In this document: positions 13,591 to 25,300 of the stretch, in pieces
Position numbering within the stretch: the first letter of the stretch is position 1
Layout: each line of letters starts with the position of its first letter
Assembly: GCA_007844125.1 (NCBI GenBank)
Contig: CM017558.1
Span: 45,275,460 to 45,339,459, forward strand
Length of the DNA: 64,000 bases
Reading direction: 5' to 3'
Source: Sinonovacula constricta
Lineage: Eukaryota; Mollusca; Bivalvia; Cardiida; Solecurtidae
Notes under the pieces: model-generated
Told to the model about the DNA's origin: nothing
Databases searched by the model: none
What the model saw: only the letters and a program-made list of their open reading frames with translations
Program-made: the position numbers and the translations under genes

Positions 13591-14649
13591 TTGTCACGAT
13601 ATGGTTGAAGAATACCATGGTATATTGCGATAGAGAAAGAGTGTATTGCAATGTGTACCACAATATAGTGCCTTAATTGTACAAACTATTATAAGGAGCT
13701 ACTGCACTCACCATAATGTGCATAATGAACACCAAATACCCAGTATCCTGGTGTACCATAAATTCTTCAGTGTTTTGTTTTCATCTGCAGTACAAGATTT
13801 CAAGAGTTGTCAAAGATCAAGGGTGGTATTTTTCCTTCAATGTATACTGCTGACACTCGTCTCCTTTTTTTCTAAGAAAATGGATATAAGAATATATATA
13901 TATTTGCTCCAATGTGAAGGTGTTGAGGCATGGGGATACATTTTTGTGCCCATTATGCTATGTGGTAAAAACCTGATTTCATGATGAAATAATTATCCTA
14001 CCGTATATAAGTTTCATGTTTTTATGAACTAGTTGCAAAAGTTTGATTTTTACATGTTATTGACACGTTTTACACACCATACAATATTCACTGCAACATT
14101 TTTTTCAATCGACCAATCAAAACCGCCCAATTTGGGGTATGTTTCCAAATCAAGGCAAGTATTGTTTGCAGCCCTATTTGTTTACATTTTGGCCAAAGAA
14201 ATTGATTGTTATGTGTTTTAATCACTCTGTAGTTGAAGGTTAAAACTTTGACTTACACATCTTTTTCTCGTAGATTAAGCTCAATTCAAATGTCCTTATA
14301 CCGCCGAAATTAGGGTACAGCAGGATACCTGACTACAAAATGACATAGCTTTATAAGCTTCACAACAGGTATACACAGAAACAAGAAAGTAAGTAACACA
14401 TCTAGAAAGTTGCAAAGTACATACAGTAGAGCAGCAAGTTAACTGCAAAACTACACATCAGTGTAGTGTGATGCTCCTAATGAATTTTGGCAATGATGAT
14501 ATCCAAGTGTGTTTAAGTTGTTTGCCCTCAACCATATCTGACTATTGCATTAAATGTGAACAAATTAACAATTTTCCTTGTTCAACTCTCCTCCTATGCT
14601 GAAGTATTCTGACATATCACTTTTGCTATTTAACTTTCGAAAGAATCAG

Positions 14650-14880
14650 TTGGCTCAGCCATATTGTTTACAAATTGCAGTGGTCATGTTCGATTGCAGA
14701 TCTGGAGGTCGTGGGTTCAAACCCTGGCCGGGTCAAACCAAAGACTTTAAAGTTGGTAGTAGTGGCTTCCCTCCTTAGGTTTGGGGCTAAGGGGACAGAT
14801 TACGCCTTGTCGGTGTCAGTATAATGGACCGGCCAGGTTCAGTCCCTGGGCATCTCATAAGTGCCCTATGCTATAATGAA
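14650..14880 (+). mobile_element. tRNA-derived SINE-like element (family C)
   Basis: An A-box-like 'ttggctcagcc' (about 14650) is followed by a B-box-like 'gtgggttcaaaccctgg' (14711-14727), the order of a Pol III promoter in a tRNA head. A non-tRNA body of about 150 bases follows. There is no tRNA cloverleaf, so this is not a functional tRNA gene. The body does not match the other two SINE families in the window. Confidence 0.5.
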
Positions 14881-15031
14881 AGAAATGTCGCTGCACAGTA
14901 TCGGCAAAAATGCCGGCAAATTCCGCTCAGTATCGCAATAAACCTGTATACCGCGACAGACCCCAATCCTTCCCCTCCTCAATGATACCACACCTCTACT
15001 TAGCACATTTATCCATATTTATTTTATTTAT

Positions 15032-15158
15032 ACTTATTTTGGTATTACAGATTCTGAACTGCTGATAAACTTATTTTGGTATTACAGATTCTGAACTGCT
15101 GATAAACTTATTTTGGTATTACAGATTCTGAACTTCTGTTAAACTTATTTTGGTATTA
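15032..15158 (+). repeat. 37-bp tandem repeat, 3.4 copies, each with a splice-acceptor-like motif
   Basis: Units start at 15032, 15069 and 15106, with a partial unit at 15143-15158. The first two are identical and the third differs at two bases. Each full unit contains 'ttttggtattacag', which resembles a 3' splice site. The array lies 60-215 bases upstream of the real acceptor of the small membrane-protein gene. Confidence 0.9.
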
Positions 15159-15245
15159 AATGCTGTCTATTCAGTTTGCTAATTTAATGTGTAAACATTT
15201 TATGACATTCTTTTCAGATCTGCCAGGTTTAAACAGATCCTAGCT

Positions 15246-16000
15246 ATGAAACCGGTTCCTCATGGCCGTAAAGTGACTGCTTACACTTATCTTCAAGGCA
15301 CCAAGCTTTGGAGGTGGCGAAATATTATTGTGGGGTCGGTGATGTTGGTTGCAGCAAGTATAGATATAGGCTTCTTGTAAGGCAACTTTTTTTTTCACTT
15401 CAGATTAAATAAAATTGTTTTAGTTATCAGTGATTATTATTGAATTTCTAGGGTTTAATATTGATAATAACTGCTTCAATGAGCAGGTTGTCACTTTCTT
15501 TGATAATTTTATCATATTTGCGTGGCTAGCCTCAAATTGTTGTTTTTTTGTACTGTTGGTGGACAAAAAAAACAACTTATTTCCATTTTCTGCATATTTC
15601 ATATATTTTAATTTGAAAAATAATTACGGGTTCAATAATCTCATCCTTCTTCCATCCTTACTATCTTAAATTATTTAAATTCTGCTACAGTGTATGACTA
15701 CATGTTATATTTTTTATTCTTTAGAAAAAGCAGATCTCAACATTTTTTCAAAAGGCTTTTTTAATTGAGCATGTAATTTGGTTTACAGTATTTGAAATAG
15801 GTTAGTTAGTGGAACTTTATTGTTTCAACTGCAGGTGGTACAGCAAAGACAGGCCAAGAGATACCAGAAAGTTGTTGCCAGGCTATTACGAGTGGAAAGA
15901 TAGATCTATACAAAGACAGCAACTGTTGGAGGAGAAATTACAAGTTATTGAGGCAAGACTAGAAAAGGAGCAAGCCAATAAGGAACAGCCTAAGATGTAA
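15246..16000 (+). CDS. Small single-pass membrane protein, two coding exons (98 aa)
   Basis: Exons 15246-15376 and 15835-16000 join through gtaagg/gcag splice sites inside a Leu codon and give 98 residues plus TAA. The protein starts MKPVPHGRKVTAYTYLQG. It has a basic N-terminal segment, one hydrophobic helix at about residues 29-44 (IIVGSVMLVAASIDIGFL) and then a charged tail, WYSKDRPRDTRKLLPGYYEW, running into a Gln/Glu/Leu-rich helix that could form a coiled coil. Size and topology resemble small mitochondrial inner-membrane assembly factors, but no family was recognised. ATG 15246 is chosen as the first ATG in the exon. The frame stays open to the acceptor at 15217, so an upstream exon is likely, carrying either 5' UTR or more coding sequence. 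The stop lies only 173 bases before the SLX4 start on the same strand. An ATTAAA at 16048-16053 may serve as its poly(A) signal. Confidence 0.75.
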
Positions 16001-16173
16001 TCCTGCTTGTTTTAGGACAAAACATTTCCTGCCATAAATTTCATAAAATTAAAACTTTCATACAAAGATAGATAAGTGCCCTAGAAGTTAGGACAAAAAA
16101 TTCCAGCCCTAATTTTGCAAATTGGAAACATCCATTTCATACACCAATACATAAGTGGTTTATATAATCGAAA

Positions 16174-16366
16174 ATGGCATCTGATGAAAAGAAAAGCATG
16201 AAAGGAACTAAGCTTTCTTTGTCCAAAAAGCACAAGAACAATCGCAAGGGTTCCACAACTATAAGCAAAGTTCTACCAAGTGTTAGTGAAAGTCTAAATG
16301 AATCAAGTGAATTCCAAGAGCCAATGAAGTTTGGAGAAACAGGAGGTGAAGGGGACTTTTTAAAAG
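16174..16366 (+). CDS. SLX4: SLX4 exon 1: N-terminal basic segment
   Basis: Encodes residues 1-64 plus one base of the next codon. The start MASDEKKSMKGTKLSLSKK is lysine/serine-rich and looks disordered, with no folded domain. ATG 16174 follows the in-frame stop TAA 16165-16167, so the protein cannot extend upstream within this exon. The exon ends at a strong donor (aaaag/gtaagc). Confidence 0.8.
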
Positions 16367-19300
16367 GTAAGCTTATAAGGAATTGTGTGTTTTCAAGATG
16401 TTTTCACCTTTCTCTCCAGACATTGTTGCAACTTTCTACAGAGCTTATTAAATGTATGCCTGTATACATGTTGTGCTAATTCACTTCAAGTCATTTGTAT
16501 TAAGCTTGACAGTGTAGTCACAATGGCAGTTAAATGTATGTCACTGTGCCTGCTTTTGAATTTGCTTGTCAGGCATGTAACTAAGCTAAGTAACATAGTA
16601 CAGGTGTTTGCCTGGATGAGATGATGAGAACCACATTGCTTGCCAAAAGTAAAGTTTACACGAAGACGTTGCCTTTGAGCATCTCAGATAATTACCAGAC
16701 ACAGAGGTATTTCAGCATGTTCCATGTACAGATATATCTATATTTCTACAGCCCCACTCAATGAAGGTTGGTAGAGGGTATACTGGAATAAGGTGTCCAT
16801 CTGTACTCTTGTCTATCAGCCATTGGTACAATTTTGTCTGGTCTTCTTTTTCAACAGTTTTGCTTCATTTTGATGAAACTTCACAGCCATCTTATGATAA
16901 AATATGAAGTGTGTGTGGAGGTTTTTGTTAGTGCTTGGCTAACAATTCTAGTTTGTTTTGTAAATTGTCATAATTTTCAATACATACATAAACAGTGTTA
17001 AACTTATACACAGATTCTAAATGTAGTGTCATGTTGACAGGTAATAGTCTAGCAATAAATTATTTGTATCACATTTAAAAAAATAAGAATTTAAATTTGT
17101 TCAAATCTAGAAGATACATTAACATTCTTGTATTTTAGATGACGATCCAATCCATTGTCAGGTATGTGGGAAGAAATTGAACCACATGAATTCACAACGC
17201 CGAGCCCAGCATGTTAACAAGTAATACAGTATTTTTGGTTTTAACATGTGTTTGAGATAAAATTACCTTTGTTTAGTCTGTTTGACAACAATATTTATAT
17301 TTTTTGTAAAATTAACTGGGTTAAAAATTTTCTTAAAACAGTTTATAACTTTAAAAACAACTACTGTTTCAATAACTTAAACAGCAACAACATTCTCACT
17401 GAACTTTTCAACAAATTTAATAGAAACATTATTTCACAGCAATCAGTATGGATCATGAAAACTCCAACAATAAATACAATGAAAATAGACTAGACTATAT
17501 ATCTCATGTAAATATTTCTGATGTGTTGATTTTGTTCTGTTTAGATGTATTGATGCTGCTGAAGAGAAAGTTGCTCTGGAACAGAAAGAAGCAGCCATGT
17601 TGGAGACAGCGAGGACTCTAACCCTGGGATGTCCCATGTGTGGCAAACCCTTCAAGACTGACAGTGTAAGTATGATAGTGTATGCACTACTTTATGCCTA
17701 AATCACTGAAAAAGATGTTTAAGTTTGTGGAATAAGTTAATATAGAAATTTATACCATTGGGCATTCCATTTTTTGTAGACTTGTTTTGCTGGTTCCTGT
17801 GGTCAGTAGTAAGAGTTATAATGAACAACATTTCTAGGTGGTTCCAATAGCCAAGCTGAGTTGATGACTGATAACTCCTCAGCCACTCACAACATGGGTT
17901 TGAGTCTCAGGAATTGGATTGGGTGACGGGGGTGCTGCTGGATGTTGCCAACATTACCATAATTGTCTGTACATTGAAACAAAACAAAAAAAACTAACTC
18001 TCTGTTTGTTCTTGTTCAGGTTTGAGTTAGTTTGAGTTAATGCATCAGTGATATTGCACATATCACCACAGTTTTGAAGAAAAAACAACAACAATTCTTT
18101 TAACTGCTGACCTTGCAAAATACAGTTTACTACCATATTTATTTGTCGCGTGTATGTACAATAGGCCCGCCAGGCCCACCTGAAGAAGTGCAGCCAAGCC
18201 CTCGGGGTGGGGACAGATCAGATGTTACAGTTGATACGAGACCAGGAGACAGAGAGAGAGGTTCTGGTTGCAGGAAATATTGTACCACCAGTCATCAGGT
18301 ATGTAAGGTGTTTGGTGTTGGCTTTGTTATCAAGCTTTTATAAACAAGGCTTTTGATGAAAACCTGGTTATAAGAAGTTTTATGTCCTAAGTAGATGGGC
18401 GATTCGGTTTGAAAGATGCTTCAGTAAAATACTTTAAACCAGGATTAAGTTATTATTATCAAAGTTGATAGATATCTACCTAGAGAGTCTGGGACTGCTG
18501 TAAGCTGTGTCATGGTCACTTTGCTAAAAGTAGTGAGATATGGTTATCAAACTGGATAGGTAGATATGTTTTTATAACTATTTTATTGAATCATTCATAA
18601 AATACCTCTTGTCCTTTTTTTTTACAGGAAAGCTGTTGAGAAACAAACAGAAACAAAGACAAAGCGAACAGTTAAGGAACCTAAAAAGTAAGAGTTAAAT
18701 TTGAAGTTAATTAAGTGATATTATAATGATGTAAGAAGCTGCAGTTCCATTATGTGAAGTGAGTGTAGCACATAAATGTTAATGTTTGTTTATTGGCTGT
18801 ATACAACATTCTTTGTGGAAATATAACAAATAATACTCCTTTTTTAAGACAACATTTTGTGCCAGCAACAAAGGTAGCAGCAAAAAGAGATCCTACCCAG
18901 AAGATGTGTCTGACCTTGTTGTATAGCATCAGTTATTGCCTCACTACGCGGTCAGATGTGTCTTACCTTGTTGTATAGCATCAGTTATTGCCTCACTACA
19001 CGGTTAGATGTGTCTAACCTTGTTGTATAGCATCAGTTATTGCCTCACTACGTGGTCAGATGTGTCTAACCTTGTTGTATAGCATCAGTTATTGCCTCAC
19101 TACACGGTCAGATGTGTCTGACCTTGTTGTATAGCATCAGTTATTGCCTCACTACGTGGTCAGATGTGTCTTACCTTGTTGTATAGCATCAGTTATTGCC
19201 TCACTACACGGTTAGATGTGTCTAACCTTGTTGTATAGCATCAGTTATTGCCTCACTACGTGGTCAGATGTGTCTGACCTTGTTGTATAGCATCAGTTAT

Positions 19301-22300
19301 TGCCTCACTACGCAGTCATATGTGGCTGACCTTGTTGTATAGCACCAGTTATTGCCTCACTACACGGTCAGATGTGTCTGACCTTGTTGTATAGCATCAG
19401 TTATTGCCTCACTACACGGTCAGATGTGTCTGACCTTGTTGTATAGCATCAGTTATTGCCTCACTACGTGGTCAGATGTGTCTGACCTTGTTGTAAAGCA
19501 TCAATTATTGCCTCACTACGGGGTCAGATGTGTCTGACCTTGTTGTATAGCATCAGTTATTGCCTCACTACACGGTCAGATGTGTCTGACCTTGTTGTAA
19601 AGCATCAGTTATTGCCTCACTACGTGATCAGATGTGTCTAACCTTGTTGTATAGCATCAGTTATTGCCTCACTACGTGGTCAGATGTGTCTGACCCTGTG
19701 TATAGCATCAGTTATTGCCACACTACGTGGTCAGATGTGTCTGACCTTGTTGTACAGCATCAGTTATTGCCTCACTATGGGTTCAGATGTGTCTAACCTT
19801 GTTGTATAGCATCAGTTATTGCCTCACTACGTGGTCAGATGTGTCTGACCTTGTTGTAAAGCATCAATTATTGCCTCACTACAGGGTCAGATGTGTCTGA
19901 CCTTGTTGTATAGCATCAGTTATTGCCTCACTACACGGTCAGATGTGTCTGACCTTGTTGTATAGAATCAGTTATTGCCTCACTATGGGGTCAGATGTGT
20001 CTAACCTTGTTGTATAGCATCAGTTATTGCCTCACTACACGGTTAGATGTGTCTGACCTTGTTGTATAGCATCATTTATTGCCTCACTACGCGGCCAGAT
20101 GTGTCTGACCTTGTTGTATAGCATCAGTTATTGCCTCACTACGCGGTCAGATGTGTCTGACCTTGTTGTATAGCATCAGTTATTGCCTCACTATGGGGTC
20201 AGATGTGTCTGACCTTGTTGTATAGAATCAGTTATTGCCTCACTACGCGGTCAGATGTGTAGGACCTTGTTGTATAGCATCAGTTATTGCCTCACTACGC
20301 GGTCAGATGTGTCTGACCTTGTTGTATAGCATCAGTTATTGCCTCACTATGGGGTCAGATGTGTCTAACCTTGTTGTATAGCATCAGTTATTGCCTCACT
20401 ACACGGTTAGATGTGTCTAACCTTGTTGTATAGCATCAGTTATTGCCTCACTATGGGGTCAGATGTGTCTAACCTTGTTGTATAGCATCAGTTATTGCCT
20501 CACTACATGGTTAGATGTGTCTAACCTTGTTGTATAGCATCAGTTATTGCCTCACTACACGGTCAGATGTGTCTGACCTTGTTGTATAGCATCAGTTATT
20601 GCCTCACTACGTGGTCAGATGTGTCTGACCTTGTTGTATAGCATCAGTTATTGCCTCACTACACGGTTAGATGTGTCTAACCTTGTTGTATAGCATCAGT
20701 TATTGCCTCACTATGGGGTCAGATGTGTCTAACCTTGTTGTATAGCATCAGTTATTGCCACACTACGTGGTCAGATGTGTCTTACCTTGTTGTATAGCAT
20801 CAGTTATTGCCTCACTACGTGGTCAGATGTGTCTGACCTTGTTGTATAGCATCAGTTATTGCCTCACTATGGGGTCAGATGTGTCTGACCTTGTTGTATA
20901 GCATCAGTTATTGCCTCACTACACAGTCATATGTGTCTGACCATGTTGTATAGCATCAGTTATTGCCTCACTATGGGGTCAGATGTGTCTGACCTTGTTG
21001 TATAGCATCAGTTATTGCCTCACTACACAGTCAGATGTGTCTGACCTTGTTGTATAGCATCAGTTATTGCCTCACTACGCGGTCAGATGTGTCTGACCTT
21101 GTTGTATAGCATCAGTTATTGCCTCACTACGCAGTCATATGTGGCTGACCTTGTTGTATAGCACCAGTTATTGCCTCACTATGCAGTCAGATGTGTCTGA
21201 CCTTGTTGTATAGAATCAGTTATTGCCTCACTATGGGGTCAGATGTGTCTGACCTTGTTGTATAGCATCAGTGATTGCCTCACTACACGGTTAGATGTGT
21301 CTGACCTTGTTGTATAGCATCAGTGATTGCCTCACTACACGGTTAGATGTGTCTGACCTTGTTGTATAGCATCAGTTATTGCCTCACTACGTGGTCAGAT
21401 GTGTCTGACCTTGTTGTATAGCATCAGTTATTGCCTCACTACGCAGTCAGATGTGGCTCCTTTTTGGTACATAATTTACAGGAGCCATTTATAAAAAATC
21501 GATGGTAAGTGGATATTAAGAAAAGACAACAAGGTGTCTTATGTTTCTAATGTGCGTGTGCAGTGACATAATTTTAAATCGTCCTCCTTATGCAGGTGAT
21601 GTTAATATGCTTGTTATTGTTAGTATGGTGTTGATCATGATGAAGTTATAAAAATCATTTTAAAATATTTATGTTTTTATCTTGTTATTAGTCAGTTTGA
21701 GGAGGAGCTACAGGTTGCTATGGCAATATCCTCATCATTGATTGAGGAGTCTGAAGATTGTGATGTGAACATGATGTTAAAGGATACTGCCAATGTGAAA
21801 AGAGGAAAAGATACAAAGAAAGGCAAAAAGACTGGGTACGGGAACTATGTGGAGTTAAAGTACATTTACAAATTTTTCTTAAACAAATAAACAAATTTTA
21901 GAAGAAATATAATAATGCTAACCAGCTTAAAATGTAAACAAAGGATAGATAATGCTATTTCAATTTGGCATGCACAGGTGCCTTAACATTGAGATTATCA
22001 TTAACTGCAGGTAGAAACTAGCAGTGTATCTTTATGTTACTAACATCTTGTTTATAGACCCAGCCTTCAAGAGACATGCCTTCTGATGACTCTGTCACAT
22101 AAGGAGAAGTTGAAGCGTTTGGAGGGTCGGGTGTCACAGGTGCTTTCCCAACAGGTATGATAGTCTTATTGTTTGGTAACAATCTAATGTCAAGTTGTCT
22201 CCCTTAGTATCAGCAGGTTGGTCAAACATTGTTGAGACACTGAATTAAAAATAATTCCATCCAAAATGTTCTTCATCTGGGTTTTTTTTTAAATTTATGT

Positions 22301-25300
22301 TAATGTTTATACTTAAAACTGTTGCAGTACAATGTACAATTACATGGCCTTGTCCAGTGGATTGATAGGCATCCTATCCTTTGTGCCTTGATATAATGAC
22401 AGATACTTACTGTTGACTCACTCGGTTTTCAATATGATCAAGCTTGTAATTATAGCAGACATTAACTCTTATCTTTAATCAAAAGTAAATTTAACTTCTT
22501 TTTGTTATTTAGTACATTTAAGAACATTTTTAAATTAGTTAACTGAGTTGCCATTAAAGGATGCCATTTAAATTGTTATAGATATGTATTTATAACTTAT
22601 ATTTTATTAAAAGACTAAAACTGTTTTTAGAGTATTTTGAAATTTAACATATCTAGTGATGTCTTATAGATGGTCCTAATGCTCTAGTACAAGTTAATCT
22701 AGCTGCATATAGGTATATTTTATATTATTAGGTATATTTGTCTTTTTTTTTGTTATATGTCTGTTTTTACTATTCAATTAATACACCATATTCTTCAGGA
22801 TGCAGATGTCTTATGTTCTCCAAGAATACCACTGTTAGACTCTGAACTGCGAATCTCAGGCCCATATGGTCGTGCAGACACTAGTCTTTGGCAGAAGGCA
22901 GCATTACAAGACAGTGATTCTGGCCAGGAAATGTTCTATGTGGGCACACTAATGCCCCCTATCTCCTACAGCAAAACTGGGGCCAAAGCCAAGATAAAGA
23001 GACTGTCAACCATTCCAGGAAGAGAAGCATCATTTATAGTCCCAAAAGCAAGAACTGAGAAGAGAGCTCATGTATGTATTTCAACATGTATTTCTGTCAA
23101 TACGTGTAATTCTCATTGCAATATAATATAAATATTTTCACCATTGGTAGGGAGAAATATGTTAATGACCCATCAGTGTTCTGCTTCTATCACTCTTGTA
23201 CAATTTATATTTCACAAAGATATCGGACCAAAAAAATAAATAAGGAAATAAAGATTGGATAAAAAGCCAAAACCTAGACTGAAAAAAAACATAAATTCTT
23301 CCTGTTGTGGAGAATATCATGCTATTATTTATCACACACAAAAAGAATTAAAAAGTGTAATAATAGTTGAGCTTCCACTTTTAAATGACCAATTTTGCCT
23401 TTTCATGAACAATTTGTTTCTGTTCAAACAAAATTACTTGTTTGACCACTTTCTTTTTTCAAAACCACTTTTAGTAATGGTAGAGTTTTTTTTTTTTTTT
23501 AAGAAATTTAAATGATTGTTCCCACTTTCAATATAAAAAAACAAAACACATAAAAACTGAAATATTTCCCTTTCAAATGAAGCTGGATGAATCCATGCAC
23601 TATGATGAGGTGATAGCTGCCTCTACACAGACCGCTGCAGTGTTGGCTGAACTAGCTTCAGATGAGACAAAGGTTGGGGACCTTACTCAGCTGATGGCAG
23701 CAGACGGGGATGTGTGTGGCACACCTGAAGGCAGCAGACAGACCACTAAAGCAACAGAAAAGTGGCATGGCTTATCATTGAAGGATGGAGTTCCTGTGGA
23801 TTTGCATGCTAGTGGATTCTGTGTGGAAAAACTTTCTTTGAAGGTACAGTTTTAGATTTTCATTGTTTTTGTTTGCATAGAGGTTTTATTGATATATATA
23901 ATCTGTATCTTGCATGTATGTTTTAAGAAAATGCACTATTTACCTCTATTCTCTGGAGGACATTTAATATTGCTTTGTGTCAGAGGAAATCTAAATTTTC
24001 ATTGCTTTTTTATTCTGTTGATCGTATTTTTTTGTAATATTGCTTGTTATATTCAACAAAATATTACTGTCTGTGAATGGTATTATAAAGCTGGAAATTT
24101 ATTTATTTCAGTTAAGTTATATAGATGATGTCACAGACTACCTGCAAGAAGTAATAAAAGTCTTGCAGATTGAAGTTCAGTTTTGGTGTAAAATAAATAA
24201 GAAATATCTGTTCTGTTTTGGACTTTTGCTTACCTGTAATTAGTGTCTTACCACAAACTATGTTTTACCTGTCTTGTTGTAGGAGTCTGATAGACATGCC
24301 TTACAATGTCAGACCCTGAGTGATTTTAGACAGTTGATCAACAAACAAGACACCAGTGATGTGACTGTGACTTGCCTAGATTGTTCCTTTCATGCTCACA
24401 GTCTTATCCTGGCTGCCAGGTGTCCACAACTTGTCAAGGTAGAAACTCTAGCAAGCAAACAAGTTTTCCATAATACAGTTTCTTTGGGGCTCAAATTTTA
24501 TTTAAAAAAATATAACACAGTTCTGTTCATGACAAGTGCATCTTTTACTGTAATAACTATATTAATTGTCCCCTTTCTAATTTATATTATGTTTACAAGT
24601 AACATACTTTTCCAAGCCTAAATTGTATAGTTTATTAGAAAATGACATTGACACCTTAAATATTTGTTACATATTTAGTAGGCCCCCCTTTTGTAAAGAT
24701 GGCATAATAGGTATAACTTTTTTTCCTTTTTACCAACAAGATTTAAAATATCTTAGTTAGGATTGCTTCTAATCTAGTGAGATTAAATGTGGCCATTGTT
24801 GTTATATTGGTATTACTAGAGTTGTATTTTATTACTATTATGATCAATAATTGTAATTATTGTTTACATTATTCTTCATACAATATTGTTTTTTATCATT
24901 TACAGCATATAGAGAAATCCACTGTGCATCTGACGATATCGGCAGAAGCCGCATGGTCTCTTCTTACATTTATTTATGCAGGGGAGCTAACTGTGTCACA
25001 ATCAGCTCAAAAGGAACTGCTAGAGTTATCAGAAAGCTTAGCTATACCTCAGCTGAAGGAAGCATGTTCTTGTCTATTTTTAGATGAAGAGGCAGATTCA
25101 AGTAATAACAAAGCAGGTGATGCTAGCAATGAAGTAATGCCTCAGATTAATTTGAAAGATATTTGGGGAGAGTCTGACAGTGATGAAGATGATGAGGATG
25201 ATAACGCTGGTAAAAGTAATGATGACAATGTTGATCAAAGTACTGACGATGCTGTGGATGTTTCAGATGAAATAAATGCAGATTCTGAGTCCGTGTGTGT

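Noticed and set aside
18903..21458. Regular repeats that could suggest a CRISPR array
   Set aside because: There are no unique spacers between repeats, the locus is eukaryotic and intronic, and no cas genes are present. The same applies to the 55- and 56-bp arrays.
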